A program made the position numbers and the translations under genes. DNA of 8,463 nucleotides from NCBI GenBank assembly GCA_945867875.1, contig CAMBJF010000096.1, forward strand, positions 1 through 8,463, read 5' to 3'. Positions 4,823-8,463 of the stretch are shown in pieces (the first letter of the stretch is position 1; every line of letters starts with the position of its first letter). Under the pieces are notes generated by a model. That model did no database searches. It saw only the letters and a list, made by a program, of their open reading frames with translations, and had not been told where the DNA came from. This DNA comes from an uncultured Ruminococcus sp. Its GTDB lineage: Bacteria > Bacillota > Clostridia > Oscillospirales > Ruminococcaceae.

Positions 4823-5848
4823 ATGCGATACATTGGCGGAAAAAATCTTTTATTAGAAAATATCAATAACGTAATAAATGATGAAATTCCAAATGTTTCA
4901 TCTGTGATTGATCTGTTTGCCGGCTCAGGTGTAGTATCTAACAATTTCAAATCCATTGGGTATCGTACTATCAGCAATGATTTTCTATATTTCAGTTATG
5001 TTATTTCCAGAGCTTCTATTAAGTTAAACAAAAAACCGTCATTCAAGAATCTTGGAATATCGGATCCAATAAAATATCTGAATGATTTGACTATCGCTGA
5101 TACGGAGTATAGCATTTCTGATTGCTTTATCTATAACAACTACAGCCCTGTCGGAGATTGTAACAGAATGTATTTTCAGCCTGAAAATGCAATGAAAATA
5201 GATATAATACGGTTGACAATAGAAAAATGGTACAAAAACAATCTGATTACAGAAGACGAATATTTCTACCTACTTGCTTCTCTTATAAATGCAGTGCCTT
5301 TTGTAGCAAATATTACAGGTGTATATGCGGCTTATCTTAAATTCTGGGACGAGCGTACATATAAAAAACTTGAATTAACAGCGCCTGCCATTATAAGCAA
5401 TGGCAAAAGAAACGAGTGCTACAATACGGACTATACCAATTTGCTATCAAAGAAATGTGATTTATTGTATGCAGATCCGCCGTACAATTCAAGGGAATAT
5501 CTTCCCAATTATCATATTCTTGAAACCATTGCACGGTATGACTATCCTGAAATACACGGGGTAACCGGTATGCGGAATTATGATAATCAGAAGTCGGTAT
5601 TCTGTAAAAAAAATACAGTAGCCTCTGCATTTGAAACAATGATAAGAGATTGTCAAAGCAAATATATTTTGATAAGCTACAATAATGAAGCTCTTTTGTC
5701 AACCGAGGAACTTTCAGAAATATGCAGAAAATATGCTGTAGATGATAGTTTCAAGCTATTTGAATATGATTATATAAGATATAAAAACAAAATTCCCAAT
5801 AACACTGATGGACTGAAAGAACAGTTATACTTATTAAGGAGGCGTTGA
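4823..5848 (+). CDS. D12-class N6-adenine DNA methyltransferase 1 of the FokI-like system
   Basis: This enzyme transfers a methyl group from S-adenosylmethionine to adenine N6, here predicted to protect one strand of the asymmetric FokI-type site. The 341-residue protein has the alpha-group motif order: motif X MRYIGGKNLLLEN at 1-13, SAM-binding motif I DLFAGSG at 30-36, a target-recognition region between, and catalytic motif IV DPPY at 218-221 (YADPPYNSREYLPNYH). Length is normal for a single-domain D12 enzyme. I chose ATG 4823 because AGGAG lies five bases upstream (4813-4817) and motif X then begins at the N-terminus. A TTG at 4805 would precede the ribosome site. In M.FokI, as I recall, the equivalent domain is the N-terminal half of one fused protein. 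Confidence 0.93.
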   Translation: MRYIGGKNLLLENINNVINDEIPNVSSVIDLFAGSGVVSNNFKSIGYRTISNDFLYFSYVISRASIKLNKKPSFKNLGISDPIKYLNDLTIADTEYSISDCFIYNNYSPVGDCNRMYFQPENAMKIDIIRLTIEKWYKNNLITEDEYFYLLASLINAVPFVANITGVYAAYLKFWDERTYKKLELTAPAIISNGKRNECYNTDYTNLLSKKCDLLYADPPYNSREYLPNYHILETIARYDYPEIHGVTGMRNYDNQKSVFCKKNTVASAFETMIRDCQSKYILISYNNEALLSTEELSEICRKYAVDDSFKLFEYDYIRYKNKIPNNTDGLKEQLYLLRRR

Positions 5849-5849
5849 T

Positions 5850-6698
5850 ATGGCTGTCAAAGCACCTTTTAACTATATCGGAAATAAATACAGGATCATA
5901 GACTCTATTCAGGAGTTTTTTCCTGAAAACATAGATACTTTTGTGGATATTTTTTGTGGCGGCTGCGATGTAAGCATAAATACCAAAGCAAATAATGTTT
6001 ATGCAAACGATATAAACTATTTTGTTATAGGTATTCTTGAAGAATTTCAGAAGCACGATGTGGATTATATCCTTGAATATATTGACAACACAATAGAAAA
6101 GTGGCAGCTCAGCAAAACAAACGAATGTGGTTACAAAGCATTTCGGGATCATTATAACCAGAGTAAAAATCCTCTGGATTTATATGTACTTATGTGTTTC
6201 AGCTTTAACTATCAGTTCAGATTTAACAGTAGTCACGACTATAATAATCCTTTTGGAAGAAACAGAAGCAGCTTCAACGAAGTAATGCGGAATAACCTTG
6301 TGCTGTTCAAACGTCAGATCGAGGGTATTCGGTTTTCTGCATTGGATTTCTGTGATTTTGATTATGATTTACTTAAACCCGGTGATTTCATCTATGCAGA
6401 TCCGCCGTATCTGCTCACCTGCGGAAGTTATAATGACGGCAAACGTGGTTTCAGAGGCTGGACTGAAAACGACGATTATAATTTATTGCAGATTCTGACC
6501 GAATTGTCCGACCGTGGAGTGAATTTTGCTTTGTCCAATGTAATAGAACATAAGGGACTCACTAATGATACGATTATTGATTGGGCAGCGGAAAATGATT
6601 ATATAATTCACGGAATAAACTTCAACTATGATAACTGCAATTACCATACAAACAATCGTGAAAATGTTACCAAAGAGGTACTGATAACAAACTATTGA
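5850..6698 (+). CDS. D12-class (Dam-like) N6-adenine DNA methyltransferase 2 of the FokI-like system
   Basis: A second, distinct adenine methyltransferase of 282 residues. Motif X is FNYIGNK (7-13), motif I is VDIFCGG (32-38, with C in place of the usual A/G and no serine), YANDI follows at 51-55, and catalytic DPPY sits at 184-187 (YADPPYLLTCGSY). It starts one base after the stop of the first methyltransferase, with ribosome site AAGGAGG (5836-5842) inside the upstream gene. It ends 14 bases before the nuclease start. An asymmetric site such as GGATG/CATCC needs separate modification of each strand. A pair of different methyltransferases fits a type IIS enzyme exactly. Which of the two modifies which strand cannot be read from the sequence. 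Confidence 0.93.
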   Translation: MAVKAPFNYIGNKYRIIDSIQEFFPENIDTFVDIFCGGCDVSINTKANNVYANDINYFVIGILEEFQKHDVDYILEYIDNTIEKWQLSKTNECGYKAFRDHYNQSKNPLDLYVLMCFSFNYQFRFNSSHDYNNPFGRNRSSFNEVMRNNLVLFKRQIEGIRFSALDFCDFDYDLLKPGDFIYADPPYLLTCGSYNDGKRGFRGWTENDDYNLLQILTELSDRGVNFALSNVIEHKGLTNDTIIDWAAENDYIIHGINFNYDNCNYHTNNRENVTKEVLITNY

Positions 6699-6712
6699 TC
6701 GGAGGGGCAAAT

Positions 6713-8440
6713 ATGGCTGAAAGAACATTCGGCTGGGTGCAAGAAGCATATACTATTGCCAATTTAAAGAATGTGGTGCGTGTTTTTGTGCCCGATTCCG
6801 CTATCAATAAACTATTGAAAACAGACAAGATCCCACGTCTTATTACTGATGAATATCATAAAGACGAGATGATAGAACATCTTAATACACCCAAAATGAA
6901 TATCCCATATACTTTGCTGAAGGGTAAGGGTACTCCGAAAGGCTACACTCGAACCAATGCCCCTTGCTCCGGAATTATTCAGGCAGTATTGCCCGGTCAG
7001 CGGAAAGAATACCAGAGTGATTGGCCCGCAGATTCGTTTCTCCGTTGGGCAGTAAGCATAGGTTTTCTTGATTATGACCGTGAAAAGGATACTTGCAGTA
7101 TCAGTGAACTCGGATATAGATATGCCGTTTCCGAAGATGACAGCAAAGAAGAGAAGGAGATATTGACAGAAGCGTTTTTGTCATATCCTCCCGTATGCCG
7201 AATTTTGAGTCTGCTTGAAAGCGGAAACAGTATGACAAAGTTTGAAATTGGCTGTCAGCTTGGATTTGTAGGAGAAGCTGGGTTCACCTCTATTCCACAG
7301 AACCTTATTCTGCAAGGGCTGAGTGCTTCTACAACATCTGAGGAAAGGAACAAACTGTTATCTGATACCGAGGGAACATCAGACAAATATGTTCGTACAA
7401 TATGTGCGTGGCTTAAAAGTATCAAGTGGGTTATGCAGGTGCCTAAAAGCGTGACAGCTGATTTGGGCTATATGACGCATACAGATACTATCCCACAGTC
7501 ATATCAGATAACGCTTGAAGGCAAGAAGATATTGAAATATGCCACAGGATCGTCAAAGTACAAGCGTATTGATAAACGAGTTATGTGGGATATGCTTGCA
7601 ACAAAGCCTTCGGACAGAAATTATCTTCGTAACCGCCGAACATATCTTATAAAGTATTTATCAACGACATATCGCAGCTTAGATGAGATAATTGCTCATT
7701 TACAGACAAAGGGAATGGCTGAAGATACGGGAACTATCTCCGATGACATACAAGGTCTTATAAACATTGGCATTAACGTAAATAAAAGCGGAGATAAATT
7801 TAAGATAATGGATAGCATTATCGGTCTTGAAATTCCCGACAGCGTAAAATCAGTCGGTGCCGTAAAATCCGATCTGTCCTTGCTGAAAGACGATATACGA
7901 AAGAAGCTTTCTCATATCAATCATAAATATCTTGTGCTTATTGATCTTGGATTTGACGGGCAGGCAGACAGAGAGTATGAATTACAGACAGCTGACCTTT
8001 TAACAGGCGAATTGGATTTCAAAGGCTCCAGACTTGGTGACACTCGCAAGCCCGATGTTTGTGTTTATCACGATACGAATGGATTGATAATCGATAACAA
8101 GGCTTATGGTAATGGCTATTCTCTTCCTATCAAGCAGGCTGATGAAATGTTCAGATATATTGAAGAAAATCAGAAGCGTGACAAGGCACTCAATTCCAAT
8201 GAATGGTGGACAATCTTTGATGATGCCGTAAGTAAGTTTAATTTTGCCTTTGTTTCCGGCGAGTTTACAGGAGGCTTCAAGGATAGAATCGAAAATATCA
8301 GCAGGCGTTCCGGAATAAACGGTGCAGCTATAAATTCGGTAAATCTTTTGCTGTTGGCGGAAGAAATAAAGTCCGGCAGGCTCAGTTATGCAGATGCCTT
8401 TGATATGTTTGAGTGTAATGATGAAATAATTCTCAAATGA
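6713..8440 (+). CDS. FokI-like type IIS restriction endonuclease
   Basis: This 575-residue protein is a full-length FokI homologue (FokI about 580). The recognition domains align throughout: RTFGWVQ (4-10), NLKNVVRVF (17-25), APCSGIIQA (83-91), DSFLRWA (107-113), SYPPVCRIL (157-165), TKFEIGCQLGF (175-185), GFTSIP (190-195), EGTSDKYVR (220-228) and KRVMWDMLAT (288-297). The cleavage domain has the PD-(D/E)xK triad D448 (TRKPD), D461 and K463 (IIDNKAY), matching FokI D450, D467 and K469. QADEMFRY (475-482) retains the dimer-interface D and R. As in FokI, cleavage should occur at a fixed distance outside the site after transient dimerisation. ATG 6713 follows GGAGGGG (6701-6707). The TTG at 6695 is rejected. 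All catalytic residues are present, so it is probably active. Confidence 0.97.
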   Translation: MAERTFGWVQEAYTIANLKNVVRVFVPDSAINKLLKTDKIPRLITDEYHKDEMIEHLNTPKMNIPYTLLKGKGTPKGYTRTNAPCSGIIQAVLPGQRKEYQSDWPADSFLRWAVSIGFLDYDREKDTCSISELGYRYAVSEDDSKEEKEILTEAFLSYPPVCRILSLLESGNSMTKFEIGCQLGFVGEAGFTSIPQNLILQGLSASTTSEERNKLLSDTEGTSDKYVRTICAWLKSIKWVMQVPKSVTADLGYMTHTDTIPQSYQITLEGKKILKYATGSSKYKRIDKRVMWDMLATKPSDRNYLRNRRTYLIKYLSTTYRSLDEIIAHLQTKGMAEDTGTISDDIQGLINIGINVNKSGDKFKIMDSIIGLEIPDSVKSVGAVKSDLSLLKDDIRKKLSHINHKYLVLIDLGFDGQADREYELQTADLLTGELDFKGSRLGDTRKPDVCVYHDTNGLIIDNKAYGNGYSLPIKQADEMFRYIEENQKRDKALNSNEWWTIFDDAVSKFNFAFVSGEFTGGFKDRIENISRRSGINGAAINSVNLLLLAEEIKSGRLSYADAFDMFECNDEIILK

Positions 8441-8463
8441 TAACTTAGAAGATCTTTATAAAC

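Noticed and set aside
5751..6152. Minus-strand frame with hydrophobic stretches opposite the methyltransferase genes
   Set aside because: It is antisense to two clearly conserved genes and has no promoter or ribosome site; hydrophobicity is a by-product of the AT-rich opposite strand.
6695..6712. TTG start for the nuclease overlapping the second methyltransferase
   Set aside because: The added residues encode the ribosome site itself; ATG 6713 fits both the GGAGGGG spacing and the FokI N-terminus.
1..8463. CRISPR array, tRNA or rRNA genes
   Set aside because: No regularly spaced direct repeats and no cloverleaf or rRNA-like sequence were seen on either strand.

Overview
The window looks like chromosomal accessory DNA from a low-GC Firmicute, most likely a gut clostridium of the Ruminococcus/Oscillospiraceae type. 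The grounds are strong AGGAGG-type ribosome sites, AT-rich codon choice, sigma-A promoters and the kind of mobile genes present. The genus is an inference and cannot be fixed from this sequence.

Layout from left to right. (1) 5-884: a two-gene Panacea (DUF4065) toxin-antitoxin operon with an 8-base overlap, closed by two intrinsic terminators. (2) 1141-2330: the left end of a phage packaging module: an HNH endonuclease, a small Cys-rich protein and a P27-family terminase small subunit. It stops abruptly near 2330, and no large terminase follows. (3) 2330-3285, minus strand: early or accessory phage genes. These are a C-terminally truncated GNAT-like protein, a zinc-ribbon/Lar-like fusion, and small frameshifted pieces. 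They are joined tail-to-tail to the terminase gene. (4) 3229-4548: remnant of a mobilizable element: the first ~100 residues of a MobV (Mob_Pre) relaxase, a palindromic control region that resembles a MOBV oriT with divergent promoters, and a regulator with three XRE-like repeats ending at a strong terminator. (5) 4549-4720: a non-coding block dense in inverted repeats, probably a degenerate MITE- or REP-like element. (6) 4750-8440: a complete restriction-modification operon, made of a sigma-A promoter, two separate D12-class adenine methyltransferases, and a type IIS endonuclease clearly homologous to FokI.

The restriction-modification operon is the main item. In FokI and StsI, as I recall them, both methyltransferase domains sit in one polypeptide of about 650 residues. 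Here they are two genes (341 and 282 residues) spaced by one base, followed by the nuclease 14 bases later. The nuclease keeps the FokI catalytic triad, the dimer-interface residues and most of the recognition-domain positions I remember. The predicted site is therefore GGATG or something close. I find no GGATG or CATCC from about 4140 to the end of the window, but six in the first 4.1 kb.

Taken together the window reads as a defence and mobile-element hotspot: a toxin-antitoxin pair, collapsed phage and plasmid pieces, and an intact restriction-modification operon inserted beside them. Only the toxin-antitoxin pair, the XRE regulator and the restriction-modification operon look fully intact; the middle 2.5 kb is a mosaic of remnants.
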